This document shows positions 52,578-62,546 of a DNA stretch of 64,000 bases, piece after piece. The stretch's first letter is position 1, and every line of letters starts with the position of its first letter. A program made the translations under genes and the position numbers. The stretch is from Lachnospiraceae bacterium YSD2013 (GTDB lineage Bacteria > Bacillota > Clostridia > Lachnospirales > Lachnospiraceae). A model generated the notes under the pieces. The model had not been told where the DNA came from. It saw only the letters and a list, made by a program, of their open reading frames with translations, and did not search any database. Location: positions 248,001-312,000 of the forward strand of contig FMTX01000006.1 of the NCBI GenBank assembly GCA_900100895.1. The letters are read 5' to 3'.

Positions 52578-53471
52578 TTATCTTGAATTTCTTATTCTGT
52601 TAAGTGCACTCGTAAGCTTCTCTCTTATGAAGTCACGTTCATCATCCTTAACAAGATAATACATGTAAGAATCAATAACAAGCGACTCTGGAAGCCCTCT
52701 TCCCACAAGCTTGAAATTGACGAATCCCTTCTCTATGTATTCGCCTATCTCATCATTTGAAATAAACGCCGGTCTCTTCATTGCATCTGCAAAAGAAGGC
52801 GCCTTCTTATAATTGGGACACGGGAAAGGTGCACCCTTATCAAATTCCAGCTGTTGTCGAGACTCAGTAAGATAGTGCTGTGTACGCTTCGGACAATTGG
52901 GAAAACATACTTCATCCACCAGTATCTCAATCCTCGAAGCCTGAGGCTCAAGCTCACTTAACACTTTCTTATCATGATTAAGATCGTAATCAAGAACCGC
53001 CATAAAGTAGTCTTTTTCAAGCTCAGCCTGAAGCTCTTTAAGAGTCTTAATACGCTTCGTAGTCGAGGAAATGTACTCAAATCCCGGATACTTGCCTCTC
53101 AGATAATCTTCAAGCACCTGTGAATTGCATAACACCTGATTCTTGCCGTTGTCCGCAAGTCTCATAATAAGATTGCAATAGGTATCGGTTACGTGTTCTT
53201 CCTCAATAAGCGAATTGGTCCACGTGAATCTGACAGGTGTGTCAAATCTCTCATATGTATCAAGAATCGCCTTCATATTGCTCTGAGGCATGCATCCGAT
53301 AACCGCTCTTCCGCCGTTCCAGATAGCCCCGGGGAAAGTACCGTATACGCTACCGACAGTATATCCGTCTCTGAACTTGTCCGGGTATTCCTTCATGAGA
53401 TTAATGATAATCTGGTTCAAATAGAAATGAACACAAAACCCGGGCAAATGCCAATACACGTTCTTAGCCAT
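52578..53471 (-). CDS. peptidase-U32-like protein, copy 2 of a tandem pair
   Basis: A 297-residue protein, clearly a paralogue of the gene upstream: both share HLPGF/HLPGL, NGGR, VRFTWTN/VRYTFTN, YCN, LDYxxN and a VxxxCxxxC...HY block. Cys189 and Cys193 (CFPNC) and Cys218 are possible cluster ligands; the fourth ligand of the paralogue is missing. FKLVGR at 253-258 matches the U32-type FKIEGR. U32-related proteins use Fe-S clusters in RNA or ubiquinone hydroxylation, or are labelled proteases; the role here is unknown. I chose ATG 53471 with GAGGG upstream. Confidence 0.6.
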   Translation of the reverse strand: MAKNVYWHLPGFCVHFYLNQIIINLMKEYPDKFRDGYTVGSVYGTFPGAIWNGGRAVIGCMPQSNMKAILDTYERFDTPVRFTWTNSLIEEEHVTDTYCNLIMRLADNGKNQVLCNSQVLEDYLRGKYPGFEYISSTTKRIKTLKELQAELEKDYFMAVLDYDLNHDKKVLSELEPQASRIEILVDEVCFPNCPKRTQHYLTESRQQLEFDKGAPFPCPNYKKAPSFADAMKRPAFISNDEIGEYIEKGFVNFKLVGRGLPESLVIDSYMYYLVKDDERDFIREKLTSALNRIRNSR

Positions 53472-53492
53472 AAAAAATCCCTCTTTCACGCA

Positions 53493-54449
53493 TTAAGGCC
53501 ACTGACCCGGACGGGGTCTTGAAACCGTAATAACGTGAGCCTTTTCAAGATTACGAAGAAGCAATAATCTTGCCTCTCCGGCCTTCTCGGGCTTAAGCAT
53601 AAAGAAGCAGTATGTATCGATAAGTGAGAACAGATTACCTGTTCTTCCTTCAATCTTAAAGTTATTGATACCTGCGGGAATATACTTCTCCCAGATATCC
53701 TCGGGTGAGATAAATGTAGGATAATCCTGAATCGTGTGTACGCAATTGTACTCGCCGTAATCGCAGTGCCAATGCTTAATCGGAATCTGCTTATCTGCGG
53801 GAAGCGTACGATTAAGAAGCATGGTCTTCTGATCCTTGGCAATCTGTCTGTAATGCTCACCGCGACGCTTACAACCTGGCTCGCACAAAGTATTGACCAA
53901 TACTTCAAGCTTATCCTTATGCTCTATCTTATCTAAGATATCCCACTTATTGTTGAAGTTATAATCAAGTACTACGTACTTGTAGTCTCTCTCCATCTCG
54001 CGGTTAATCTCGTCAACATCCTTGATTTCCTTACAGGTAGAACTGTTGTAAGCGAAATTCGGATATTTCTCACGAAGATACTTCTCGAGTATAGGCGAGA
54101 AAATCATAACCTCATTCATCCCGTTATCGGCCGCCTGCATAAGATAATTGCAGTAAGGGTCCTCACAGTCATGCTCATTTAAAAGCGGATTCGTAAATGT
54201 ATATCTTACGGGAATACCCTTGTCGTTAACCGCCTTAATAACACCTTCCACAAAGGCCTTATCGCACTGATCGTACGCAGGAGTAAGTCTTCCTCCGTTC
54301 CACAGTGCCATGGGGAATACGCCAAAGAAAGAGCCTATCTCAACTCCCTCTCTGAAATATTCCGGGTGCTCCTCAAGTAAACTCACCCAAAACATATTAA
54401 GCGGATAATTATATCTAAGTCCGGGTAAATGAAATCTTGCAGGTAACAT
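53493..54449 (-). CDS. peptidase-U32-like protein, copy 1 of a tandem pair
   Basis: A 318-residue protein whose C-terminal part resembles U32 proteins: FISPEDIWEKYIPAGINNFKIEGR (split here as FISPEDI at 247-252 and FKIEGR at 264-269). Four cysteines (189, 193, 229, 236) lie where U32 relatives bind an Fe-S cluster, though the spacing differs from the classical pattern. The N-terminal half has HLPGLRYNYPLN and NGGR. I chose ATG 54449 (GGGAGGG 12 bases upstream; a TTG further up is possible). It follows the GH43 gene by 25 bases and precedes its paralogue by 21. Confidence 0.62.
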   Translation of the reverse strand: MLPARFHLPGLRYNYPLNMFWVSLLEEHPEYFREGVEIGSFFGVFPMALWNGGRLTPAYDQCDKAFVEGVIKAVNDKGIPVRYTFTNPLLNEHDCEDPYCNYLMQAADNGMNEVMIFSPILEKYLREKYPNFAYNSSTCKEIKDVDEINREMERDYKYVVLDYNFNNKWDILDKIEHKDKLEVLVNTLCEPGCKRRGEHYRQIAKDQKTMLLNRTLPADKQIPIKHWHCDYGEYNCVHTIQDYPTFISPEDIWEKYIPAGINNFKIEGRTGNLFSLIDTYCFFMLKPEKAGEARLLLLRNLEKAHVITVSRPRPGQWP

Positions 54450-54474
54450 ATCTAAACATAACCCTCCCAAAAGT

Positions 54475-56043
54475 TTAGTCCTTAATCACAGGCTCGAAAC
54501 GCTCGTATGTGAAAGATTTGAATCTGGCAAATACAGGCTCTTCTCTGTCATCACCGTCTGTAGCAAATATACCTACGGTACATCCTACAAAACCACCGGC
54601 AACTTCAGTTGAAAGCGCGGAAATATCCAGATCTCTTACAAACGGCTGCATGCCTCTGTCATTAAGAGAATATACAGACAAGGATGTTCCGGATATCTTC
54701 ATGATTATGGTGGCAGGGCTCTCTCTTAACGCATCTTCTGCAATAAGCTCTTCCTTACCCTTGTTGACAAGAACAACACGTCCTCTGTTCTCCGTAATTT
54801 CGAAACGCACGTGGAAACCCTCGCTCTGGAATAAGCAAAGACCCGCTCTGGTGCCCATCATAAGATTGTCTGTATAAAGTGTGGCTCTTGCTTCAAAGAA
54901 CTTGGAATCCTGTCTTATGCACACATAAGAAGGTACGCCGGTTCCCGAAAGATTATCGGTGCCACATTTCAATAATAAACCATCTTCGTCGAATTTAACA
55001 GAGTCAGTAAGAGGCGCTCTCAAAGTCATAAACTCGGGGCCGAAAGATTTCATTTCTTTAAATTCATATTTCTTGCTGACATTAGGCCATGTTGTCTCGG
55101 GAAGTTCAGGCTTCCACTCATCAAGTCTGATATTAAGATTATCCGACAACACACCAAGGCCCGGGTTAACTACAGGCCATTCATCCTCAAAGATTACTCT
55201 TGCAAGGAAAGTCTCTCTGCCCATAGTAGTAAAGCCCTTGGTAGGTCTTACGGCAAGCATAACCATGTACCAGTCACCGTTTACTGCCTGCACAAGGTCG
55301 CCGTGTCCCACATACTGAATAGGATAAATCTTCCCTAAGTGTCTATGCGTAAAAATCGGGTTTCTTTTGCAGCCTTCGTAAGGACCGAATACATCCTTGG
55401 AACGTGCTACCGAAATAGCGTGCTCAGGACCCGTACCGCCCTCTGCATGGATAATGTAGTACCAATCCCCTATCTTATAAAGATGAGGGCCTTCAGGCCA
55501 GTGTACGCCTCTTAAAGCGCCGTTCCAAGCCTCTACACGCTTACCTACAAGTTTAAACTCTTTATAATCAAATTCCTGAATGTAGATATAATAATCTCCG
55601 TCATATCTGCAACCGTCTACATTGGGATGAGTTCCGATATAATAACACTTTCCGTCTTCGTCAAAGAAAAGGCTGGGGTCGATACCGTCAGCTCCTTCAA
55701 TGTAATGAGGCTCGCTCCAGGGTCCCTCCGGATTCTCGGCAGTTACTACGAAGTTACCGCCAAAAGAAACATTGGTGCAAATAACGTAGAATAATCCGTC
55801 ATTGTATCGGATTGTGGGCGCAAAAAGTCCTCTCGACACACCCGCATCCTGCAAAGGCAGCTGCGAAGGGCGATCAAGAACATTACCGATCTGCTCCCAA
55901 TGAGCCAAATCCTTACTATGCATAACCGGAAGACCCGGGAAGTATGCAAAAGAAGAATTTACGAGGTAAAAATCATCATTTACCGCACAAATTGAAGGGT
56001 CGGGGTAAAATCCGGCCAAAATAGGGTTTTTAGCTACTGACAT
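54475..56043 (-). CDS. GH43 glycoside hydrolase (beta-xylosidase / arabinofuranosidase type)
   Basis: A 522-residue family 43 enzyme without a signal peptide, so cytosolic. The five-bladed propeller carries Asp15 (GFYPDPS, general base), Asp122 (GIDPSLFF, pKa modulator) and Glu184 (HWPEGPHLY, general acid). The C-terminal half (about 320-522) is a beta-sandwich as in GH43 beta-xylosidases. Likely substrates are xylo- or arabinoxylo-oligosaccharides; exact specificity cannot be read. AAGGAGAAG precedes the ATG. It sits 51 bases after an ABC exporter operon with no visible terminator between. Confidence 0.92.
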   Translation of the reverse strand: MSVAKNPILAGFYPDPSICAVNDDFYLVNSSFAYFPGLPVMHSKDLAHWEQIGNVLDRPSQLPLQDAGVSRGLFAPTIRYNDGLFYVICTNVSFGGNFVVTAENPEGPWSEPHYIEGADGIDPSLFFDEDGKCYYIGTHPNVDGCRYDGDYYIYIQEFDYKEFKLVGKRVEAWNGALRGVHWPEGPHLYKIGDWYYIIHAEGGTGPEHAISVARSKDVFGPYEGCKRNPIFTHRHLGKIYPIQYVGHGDLVQAVNGDWYMVMLAVRPTKGFTTMGRETFLARVIFEDEWPVVNPGLGVLSDNLNIRLDEWKPELPETTWPNVSKKYEFKEMKSFGPEFMTLRAPLTDSVKFDEDGLLLKCGTDNLSGTGVPSYVCIRQDSKFFEARATLYTDNLMMGTRAGLCLFQSEGFHVRFEITENRGRVVLVNKGKEELIAEDALRESPATIIMKISGTSLSVYSLNDRGMQPFVRDLDISALSTEVAGGFVGCTVGIFATDGDDREEPVFARFKSFTYERFEPVIKD

Positions 56044-56094
56044 TCATCTTCTCCTTATTATCACAAAAATATAGCAAACCTTAATATCAAATAT

Positions 56095-56973
56095 TTAGGG
56101 TTTCTGTATTACTATCTCATTATCTCTGTAAGAGATCTTAACCTTATTATCCGTAAGGCCCAATTTTTCAATCAGTTCATGCGGAATCTGCAGACGGTTT
56201 GCGCGGTCGAGTACCACATACTCTTCCTGAGAATCAATCTCGCGCCAGTCGATATTTGATTCTTTGAGTCTGTCCGCAAACTCTTCCTTAAGCACACGCT
56301 CGGAACTAATCTTACCGTCTCTTATTGCAATAACACGCTTAACCTTCTTGGAAAGCGCTATATCGTGGGTAACGATAAGAATGGTCTGACCGTTTCTGTT
56401 AAGCTCTGTAAATACATCGAATATATAATCCGCTGTCTTAAAGTCTACGGAACCCGTAGGCTCGTCGGCAAGCAGTAACTTGGGCGAATTGGCAAGTGCA
56501 ATTGCAATGGCCACACGCTGCTGTTCACCACCTGATAACATGTTCATACGGCTGTTCTTCTTGTGGCTCATACCCACCATTTCAAGAAGTTCGATAGCCT
56601 TGTCGTGCTTGTGCTTGGTGCTTGATAAGTTCATAGGCATCATAACATTTTCAAGCGCTGACAGGAAGGGCAACATATTACGTCCGTTGTTCTGCCATAC
56701 AAAACCGACAGTGTCACGCTTATAAAGCACGAGTTCCTTCTCAGACATGGTAAATAAGTTCTTACCGTCTACGAAAAGTGAACCGGCGCTGGGCTTATCA
56801 AGTCCGCCAATCATGTTAAGGAAAGTAGATTTACCCGAACCAGAGTTACCGATTATAGCCGTGAGCTCACCGGTTTCAACCGTAAGGTCGAGTCCCTGAA
56901 GGGCAAGTACTTCCGTTTCCTTTGTCTTATAAATCTTTACGAGGCCGTCAGCCCGAATCATTTCATCAGCCAT
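56095..56973 (-). CDS. ABC exporter ATPase with C-terminal AbrB-like domain
   Basis: A 292-residue MacB/LolD-type ATPase: Walker [10 protein letters not shown] at 42-50, Q-loop FVWQ at 91-94, signature LSGGEQQ at 146-152, Walker [10 protein letters not shown] with His203 of the H-loop. After the ATPase (about 1-232) comes a 60-residue extension; residues 250-292 ([20 protein letters not shown]..., then DNEIVIQKP) match the SpoVT/AbrB swapped-hairpin pattern. Such a DNA-binding-type fold on an ABC ATPase is unusual; it may instead serve dimerisation. The start overlaps the first ATPase gene by eight bases. Confidence 0.9.
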   Translation of the reverse strand: MADEMIRADGLVKIYKTKETEVLALQGLDLTVETGELTAIIGNSGSGKSTFLNMIGGLDKPSAGSLFVDGKNLFTMSEKELVLYKRDTVGFVWQNNGRNMLPFLSALENVMMPMNLSSTKHKHDKAIELLEMVGMSHKKNSRMNMLSGGEQQRVAIAIALANSPKLLLADEPTGSVDFKTADYIFDVFTELNRNGQTILIVTHDIALSKKVKRVIAIRDGKISSERVLKEEFADRLKESNIDWREIDSQEEYVVLDRANRLQIPHELIEKLGLTDNKVKISYRDNEIVIQKP

Positions 56974-57652
56974 TTATTCTCACCCCGTTTTCAAGTTCTA
57001 TTATCATATCGGCCGCACCCATAAGACCCACGTCGTGGGTGGTCATAAGGATTGTGATGCCTTCTTTTCTGGTCATCTCCTTAAATATCTCGGTAACCTT
57101 GGCAGCCATCTGTGAATCAAGCTCCGCAGTAGGCTCGTCGGCAAGTATTAACTTGGGACTGTGGGCAAAAGAACGTGCAATCGCAACTCTCTGCTGCTCA
57201 CCACCCGACATTTCGGAAGGCATGTGATTCATACGATTTCCGAGTCCTACAAGTCTTAAGCATTCCTCAACGCGCTTATCTCTTTCTTTGGACGGCTTGA
57301 TACCGGCCATACGCATAGAGAACTCTACGTTCTGGAACGCATTAAGTGAAGGAATAAGCGAAACCGACTGGAATACAAAGCCGCAGTCACGTCTTCTTAA
57401 ATTCTCGCGCTCGTGCTCGGACATGTTCTTGATGGGTGTTCCGTTAAGATAAACCGCACCGTCCGTGGGATCGTCAAGTGTACCGATAATGTTCATAAGA
57501 GTAGTCTTACCGGAACCGGAACGTCCTTTAAGTATGGCAAAAGTACCTGCGGGCACCTCTGCGTTTATTCCTTTAAGAGCCGTAAACTCGCCTCCCGGAA
57601 CCGGGAAGACTCTTGTTACGCCGTCTACCTTTATTACGCTTTCATTACTCAT
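56966..57652 (-). CDS. ABC exporter ATPase (MacB/LolD type)
   Basis: A 228-residue ATPase of the MacB family: Walker A GRSGSGKTT, Q-loop VFQS, signature MSGGEQQ, Walker B LILADEPTAELD, H-loop TTHD. It lacks the C-terminal extension of the second ATPase. Its start overlaps the permease stop by one base. It probably forms a heterodimer with the AbrB-tailed ATPase on the same FtsX-type permease. Confidence 0.95.
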   Translation of the reverse strand: MSNESVIKVDGVTRVFPVPGGEFTALKGINAEVPAGTFAILKGRSGSGKTTLMNIIGTLDDPTDGAVYLNGTPIKNMSEHERENLRRRDCGFVFQSVSLIPSLNAFQNVEFSMRMAGIKPSKERDKRVEECLRLVGLGNRMNHMPSEMSGGEQQRVAIARSFAHSPKLILADEPTAELDSQMAAKVTEIFKEMTRKEGITILMTTHDVGLMGAADMIIELENGVRING

Positions 57653-60450
57653 TATTCTTCACCTAACTTAAGAGCCTTTGTAACATTCATTCTAAAGAGG
57701 ATAAATACAAGTACCAAAAGTACCACAATCATTACGGTTGCAATTACTCCGTACAATCTGTACATATCGGAAGCTACTGTAATCAGTCTCATGGGAAGTG
57801 CCTGATTTTCTGACGAATATGCCTGCTGAAGTATCGGCACAAAAAGCTTGGATGTAAGCTTACCGATTCCGATACCCGCGAATATCGAAAGCACACCGGA
57901 GAATACCTGCTCGTTAAGGAGCATATGGAATATCTCGCCCTTGTGAAAACCTGTAGCTCTCAATACACCGAATATAAGCTCTCGCTCTCTTATGGACATT
58001 ACCCAGTAAATCAGATAACCGACAGCACATAAAACGATAGTTACCACAAAGCCCATTGTCAGCACACCGTTAGTACCCTGCAAAAGCGGATCTCCCATGG
58101 TTGCCTTCAAATCAAGTTCGCGGTTCTCATATTTCTTAACGCTCAACTTCTGCTCATTAACCCAATTATACACATCCATGGCTGTAGCGTCATCTTTGAG
58201 CTGTATCCATACTTCGTAAGGGTATGTGCCCCACTTCTTGGCAAGGTAGTCGTAATTGGCAACTATAAGGTAGTTTTCTTTGGAAAAGGCGGTTCCGTCA
58301 GGGTTAAGTCCGTTAGTCATCGGCGCATAACTCGGGAAATAGTCAAAGAAACCTACTATCTTACATGTAGCCGGCTTTTTCTTGGAATTACTGAAAATAA
58401 TGGAGTCGCCGACATTATAACCCATCTTAGTGTTGAAGTTTCTGGAAAGAAGTACACCGTCTTCAACAACCGCAAGGTCATTCAAATACTCATAATAGTG
58501 CTTCTCAAGAAATTCCTTGCTGACCATGGTCTGTGCGCCGAATTCCTTGGTATTGATACCGAGAATCTGGGTAGAAATGGCATCGGTATTGCTGCCTACA
58601 CGACCCTTTGGCTCGTTAAATACTCTTGTATAGCTCTTAGCTGCTGTAAGCGTATTGTACTTGGAGTAATCAGGCACAATATAGTCGCCGGTATAAGAAC
58701 CGTATCTGTCCGTAATCTCAGTCCATACTTCCTTGATAATAACGTCGGTTGCATCAAGATATTCGGTGTTCTCAACAGCATTGTCAAGAATCGTACGCGC
58801 TACCGTCGCATGATACATACCAAGCGAAATAGTCATAATAAGGAACAGCATAATCAGCTGCTGCTTACGTCCGTTCTTGATATTTTCCATGAACGAAACG
58901 TGGCTTGCAGGTCCCCACCACTTTTTACCGATCTTATAAACAAGCGATACAAGGTGAGGCTGAATACGTAAAAAGAACATGCCCGCACCCACTATAAACA
59001 GTGATGAACTGATATAAAGAAGCGGATCGAGACTTTCACCGGACATAACCGCACCGGAAAGGTCTTTCATATTCTTGTTAAAGCTGTAGAAGCCGTAAAG
59101 CGATACACCGAGAAGCAAAATATCGATGAACAGCTTCTCCCACCAGCTCTTCTTTTTCAAAGCGTTACTCTGCTTTAAGTTAACGATTGTAACCTTGCTG
59201 TGTTTGAAGGAAGGAATCGTGATGCTTAAGAGGCAGACAGCAATTGCTGCCAAAGCATAAATAAGCGACTCCTTGGTATATGAAACATTAAGTGACTGCG
59301 AAAAATCAAACTCAAGGAAGTTTCTGGTCGAGCCGAGTACCTTGGCAAACAAAGCACCGAGCGGCATACCTATAACAGCTCCCGTAAGTGTTAACACAAG
59401 TCCCTGATAGAAATAAAGTCTGATAATCTGTCCGCTCGAACTACCACGGCTCTTGATAACCGAAATTTCGCTCTTCTCCATCTCGTACATCTGTCCCGAA
59501 ATCATGAACAGGAATGCGGCAAGCATTGCGAGCACGGGAACCTGCAAGATAATAAGTGTAGCTGAAATTCTGGTAAGTTTCTTATTGTAATCGTCGAAAA
59601 TCTTAACGTAAGGCGCATCCTTAAGAACGCTCTTAAACGGACTTTCTTCCATGTAATACTTGGTGTCGGCGTAGATTCTGTCTACATCCGTTGCCTTGAC
59701 CGATTCGTAATCAAACATCGGTACAATATAGCTGGTAATGGTATACTTGCCTACGTTATCGCCCATAAATGTGCTTCTGAACACATCCTCGCGACACAGA
59801 ATGGTGTCGTTTAACTTTTCAGGCTTTATCTGCCAGAAATAGTTAAGCTCATCCGCCGAGTCATATACACCTTTAACATATACTCTGAGAGCTTTTCCGT
59901 CGGGAGCCTTTATGTCATCAAAAGTAAAGTATTCATTGACAAGCAATCCCTTATCTACCATACATGACTGGCTGATAAGTACTTCAATTGCTCCGTCTTC
60001 GGTCTTACCTGCTTCTGAGTACAATTCGCCCGCAAGAAGCTTGATATGGTCTGTCATATCGCCTATAGCGGCAAGCTTAATTGATAAAGCCTTGGCATCG
60101 CCTCGACCCGTTTCGGAACTCATGGGAGTTGAAGACAAAGAAAGCTCGCGGAATGTGTAGGTTTCTTTGACCTTTAAACGATCATAAAAACCCCCTGGAA
60201 ATTCATCCATCTTCTTAAGTGTGGAACCGCCCTTTTCCTTTCTGGAAACTACGGTTGCACTGATCATGGTGGGCCATCTGCCTTCGGTAGATATATAGTT
60301 TTCGAATTCGTCATTAATCATTCTATTGTAAGCAGCCGCTCTGTAAATGGGGAAACTTACAACGGTGGCGGTAAGCAGGATGCATCCCAAAAGAAGGCAT
60401 ACATTCATCCACTTCTTATGCCACATTTTTTCAAGCATTATTCCAAGCAT
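57652..60450 (-). CDS. FtsX/MacB-type ABC exporter permease
   Basis: A 932-residue permease with an N-terminal helix (about 15-37), an extracellular domain (about 40-305), membrane helices near 305-330, 355-385, 395-425, 440-460 and 480-500, a further helix near 525-550, a second extracellular domain (about 555-790) and three C-terminal helices (about 800-925). This is the two-FtsX-domain, roughly ten-helix build of large MacB-like/BceB-like permeases. AAGGAACAAAGAT precedes the ATG, which overlaps the end of the tandem adaptor gene by 13 bases. Substrate unknown. Confidence 0.9.
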   Translation of the reverse strand: MLGIMLEKMWHKKWMNVCLLLGCILLTATVVSFPIYRAAAYNRMINDEFENYISTEGRWPTMISATVVSRKEKGGSTLKKMDEFPGGFYDRLKVKETYTFRELSLSSTPMSSETGRGDAKALSIKLAAIGDMTDHIKLLAGELYSEAGKTEDGAIEVLISQSCMVDKGLLVNEYFTFDDIKAPDGKALRVYVKGVYDSADELNYFWQIKPEKLNDTILCREDVFRSTFMGDNVGKYTITSYIVPMFDYESVKATDVDRIYADTKYYMEESPFKSVLKDAPYVKIFDDYNKKLTRISATLIILQVPVLAMLAAFLFMISGQMYEMEKSEISVIKSRGSSSGQIIRLYFYQGLVLTLTGAVIGMPLGALFAKVLGSTRNFLEFDFSQSLNVSYTKESLIYALAAIAVCLLSITIPSFKHSKVTIVNLKQSNALKKKSWWEKLFIDILLLGVSLYGFYSFNKNMKDLSGAVMSGESLDPLLYISSSLFIVGAGMFFLRIQPHLVSLVYKIGKKWWGPASHVSFMENIKNGRKQQLIMLFLIMTISLGMYHATVARTILDNAVENTEYLDATDVIIKEVWTEITDRYGSYTGDYIVPDYSKYNTLTAAKSYTRVFNEPKGRVGSNTDAISTQILGINTKEFGAQTMVSKEFLEKHYYEYLNDLAVVEDGVLLSRNFNTKMGYNVGDSIIFSNSKKKPATCKIVGFFDYFPSYAPMTNGLNPDGTAFSKENYLIVANYDYLAKKWGTYPYEVWIQLKDDATAMDVYNWVNEQKLSVKKYENRELDLKATMGDPLLQGTNGVLTMGFVVTIVLCAVGYLIYWVMSIRERELIFGVLRATGFHKGEIFHMLLNEQVFSGVLSIFAGIGIGKLTSKLFVPILQQAYSSENQALPMRLITVASDMYRLYGVIATVMIVVLLVLVFILFRMNVTKALKLGEE

Positions 60451-62546
60451 ATCTTTGTTCCTTCCGAAAGCCCGTCTACAACCCAGTAATTAAAGTTATC
60501 GCTGCCACCGGCAATAAAGCTCTTGAGGGTAGGCTTATTATTTTCATCAAGTATGGTAACGTAGGTCACTCCGTTTTCAACCGTAACCGCGCTCTTGGGT
60601 ATCAATACTACATTATCCATCGAACGCACCTCTACAGACACATTAAAGTGACTTCTCATCCACCATCCGTCATAGCCTCTGTTGGATGCCGCCATCTTGG
60701 CAAAGTCTTCTTTGGAAACCTTGATAAGATTGTAACCGGTATTGAGCGCTTGGCTTAATGCGCAGTTGGATACCATAACAACTTCACCTATAGCTTCCGC
60801 AGAATTACCGTCTTCGTCATCGTAAGTAATTGTTGCCGTATTACCGTATGTGATCTGGCCTGCTTTATCTTCTAATACAACATAGCAGTTGTTCTCATCT
60901 GCCAAAGTACATACTGTCTGGTCCTTCTGGAGGATATCTCCCTCTTCAAATGTATTAACAGAGGTAATGATGCCGGCGAAAGGCGCCTTAATAACGGTCT
61001 TGGCCGCATCGCTCTTCATGTCGCTTATTAATTCTTCGAGATCTTTGATGGTCTCATTCTTAATCTTAATAAGCTTTTCGTTCTTTTCTTTGTCTTTTTC
61101 AAGCTCTGCCAGATCTTCCTTGGCTCTTTGAAGCTTTCTCTCGTTGCGCTTTATATTGATGTCATCGCCTGCGACACGAATCTTGGCAAGCACCTGACCC
61201 TTTTCAACTCTTTCATAACGCTTAACGCACAGTTCGGTAATGTATGTCACACCATACTCCACTGTGTTGTTAATATACTCGTTCTTAGGATAGAATATGT
61301 ATCCTGTTTCGTTAAACTGGACACTGATCTTGCCCTTGGAAACCGCCTCGGTCTTGGGCTTTTCCTTGACCTTAAACTCAGATACTACCTTATCGCCTTC
61401 AGAGAGTCCTGATAATACTTCTGTGTAGAAACCGTTCTTAATACCGATTTTTATAGGTGTATATGAAGTCTTATCATCGCCTTCGTAAAGATATACAAAC
61501 GCGCCGTCTGTATCAGACTTAATGGCATCTGTCGGTATGCAAAGAGCACCTTCGCGTCTGTTGCTGACTACTACTACCGTTGCAAAATCACCGGCCTTAA
61601 CAGTTCCGCTATCGTCCTTTATCAGGAAAGTTGAGTAGCTGTTACTCGTCTCCGTTGTAGTCGTGGCTCCCGTCTCCGAAGCTTCCGGTTCGACATACTC
61701 AACTTCGTATTTCTCTCCGTTTATAACCGCATAATACTCGACAGCGCGCTTAATATCGCTCTTGTAAACCATATCGCATCTGATTCTTAAATCGGAAAAA
61801 TCTCCTGTTGCGGCAACAGATACATCCTTGTTAATGTAATTGCCCCAATCATACACTCCGATTGCCACTACCGTTCCGCTTTCTTTGGCATTGGCAAGAA
61901 CGTTCTTGCGCTCGGTATTAAGCTGCTTTAAACAAAGATTATCGTAATCTCTGTCAAGCTCATAAAGCTCCTTGGTTTCCTTGGCTTTCTCCTGACGTTT
62001 CTGAACTTCAGCGACCGACCTGGCAAGAAGGCCTTTATACTTGGTATATTCACCGGAAGTCTCATAAGCCTTTCTCTCGTCTCCGGTCATGGCTTCAATA
62101 TTCTTAACTATTTGCTCATAGTAACCGATAGAACCCTCTGTTTCGTAGTAAGTCTTATCGTAAATATCCTGAATGGCTTCCTGATAAGCCTCATCGTTGG
62201 CCGCGATTTTTTCCTTGAGTGCTTTAATTTTCTTATCTATTTCCTCTGTGGAAGCATAGATAACAGTGTCCCCCTTGCCCGCCTGATTGCCGGGAAGAAT
62301 TCCGTATTTTTCAAATTTCTGATTGGTGGAAAAAGCAATCTCAGTGACTCTCGGTACAACCTTGCCACCATAGGTCTTGTATGCTACAAGATCCTGTCTT
62401 GAGGCTACTGCATAATTGGCCGTCACGCCTACCGGCTCGACGAGTTCTATTCCTTCAGTTTCGTCCTTTTTATCCCCACAGCCTGCCAACGTCTGAAGAA
62501 CAAGCGTCATTATAAGCAATGCTATAACTGATTTCTTAATTCTCAT
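60438..62546 (-). CDS. tandem double membrane-fusion adaptor lipoprotein
   Basis: A 702-residue lipoprotein (lipobox LAGC, Cys23). It reads as two adaptor modules in a row. Module 1 (about 40-400) has a helical hairpin (100-225) and ends in VLSGLSEGDKVVSEF; module 2 (about 405-702) has a second lipoyl-like region (KGQVLAKIRVAGDD), its own coiled coil (465-520), IKAPFAGIITSV, and ends in VVDGLSEGTKI. Single adaptors are about 350-400 residues. It belongs to the MacA/HlyD group and would link to the FtsX-type permease. Confidence 0.88.
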   Translation of the reverse strand: MRIKKSVIALLIMTLVLQTLAGCGDKKDETEGIELVEPVGVTANYAVASRQDLVAYKTYGGKVVPRVTEIAFSTNQKFEKYGILPGNQAGKGDTVIYASTEEIDKKIKALKEKIAANDEAYQEAIQDIYDKTYYETEGSIGYYEQIVKNIEAMTGDERKAYETSGEYTKYKGLLARSVAEVQKRQEKAKETKELYELDRDYDNLCLKQLNTERKNVLANAKESGTVVAIGVYDWGNYINKDVSVAATGDFSDLRIRCDMVYKSDIKRAVEYYAVINGEKYEVEYVEPEASETGATTTTETSNSYSTFLIKDDSGTVKAGDFATVVVVSNRREGALCIPTDAIKSDTDGAFVYLYEGDDKTSYTPIKIGIKNGFYTEVLSGLSEGDKVVSEFKVKEKPKTEAVSKGKISVQFNETGYIFYPKNEYINNTVEYGVTYITELCVKRYERVEKGQVLAKIRVAGDDINIKRNERKLQRAKEDLAELEKDKEKNEKLIKIKNETIKDLEELISDMKSDAAKTVIKAPFAGIITSVNTFEEGDILQKDQTVCTLADENNCYVVLEDKAGQITYGNTATITYDDEDGNSAEAIGEVVMVSNCALSQALNTGYNLIKVSKEDFAKMAASNRGYDGWWMRSHFNVSVEVRSMDNVVLIPKSAVTVENGVTYVTILDENNKPTLKSFIAGGSDNFNYWVVDGLSEGTKICLE

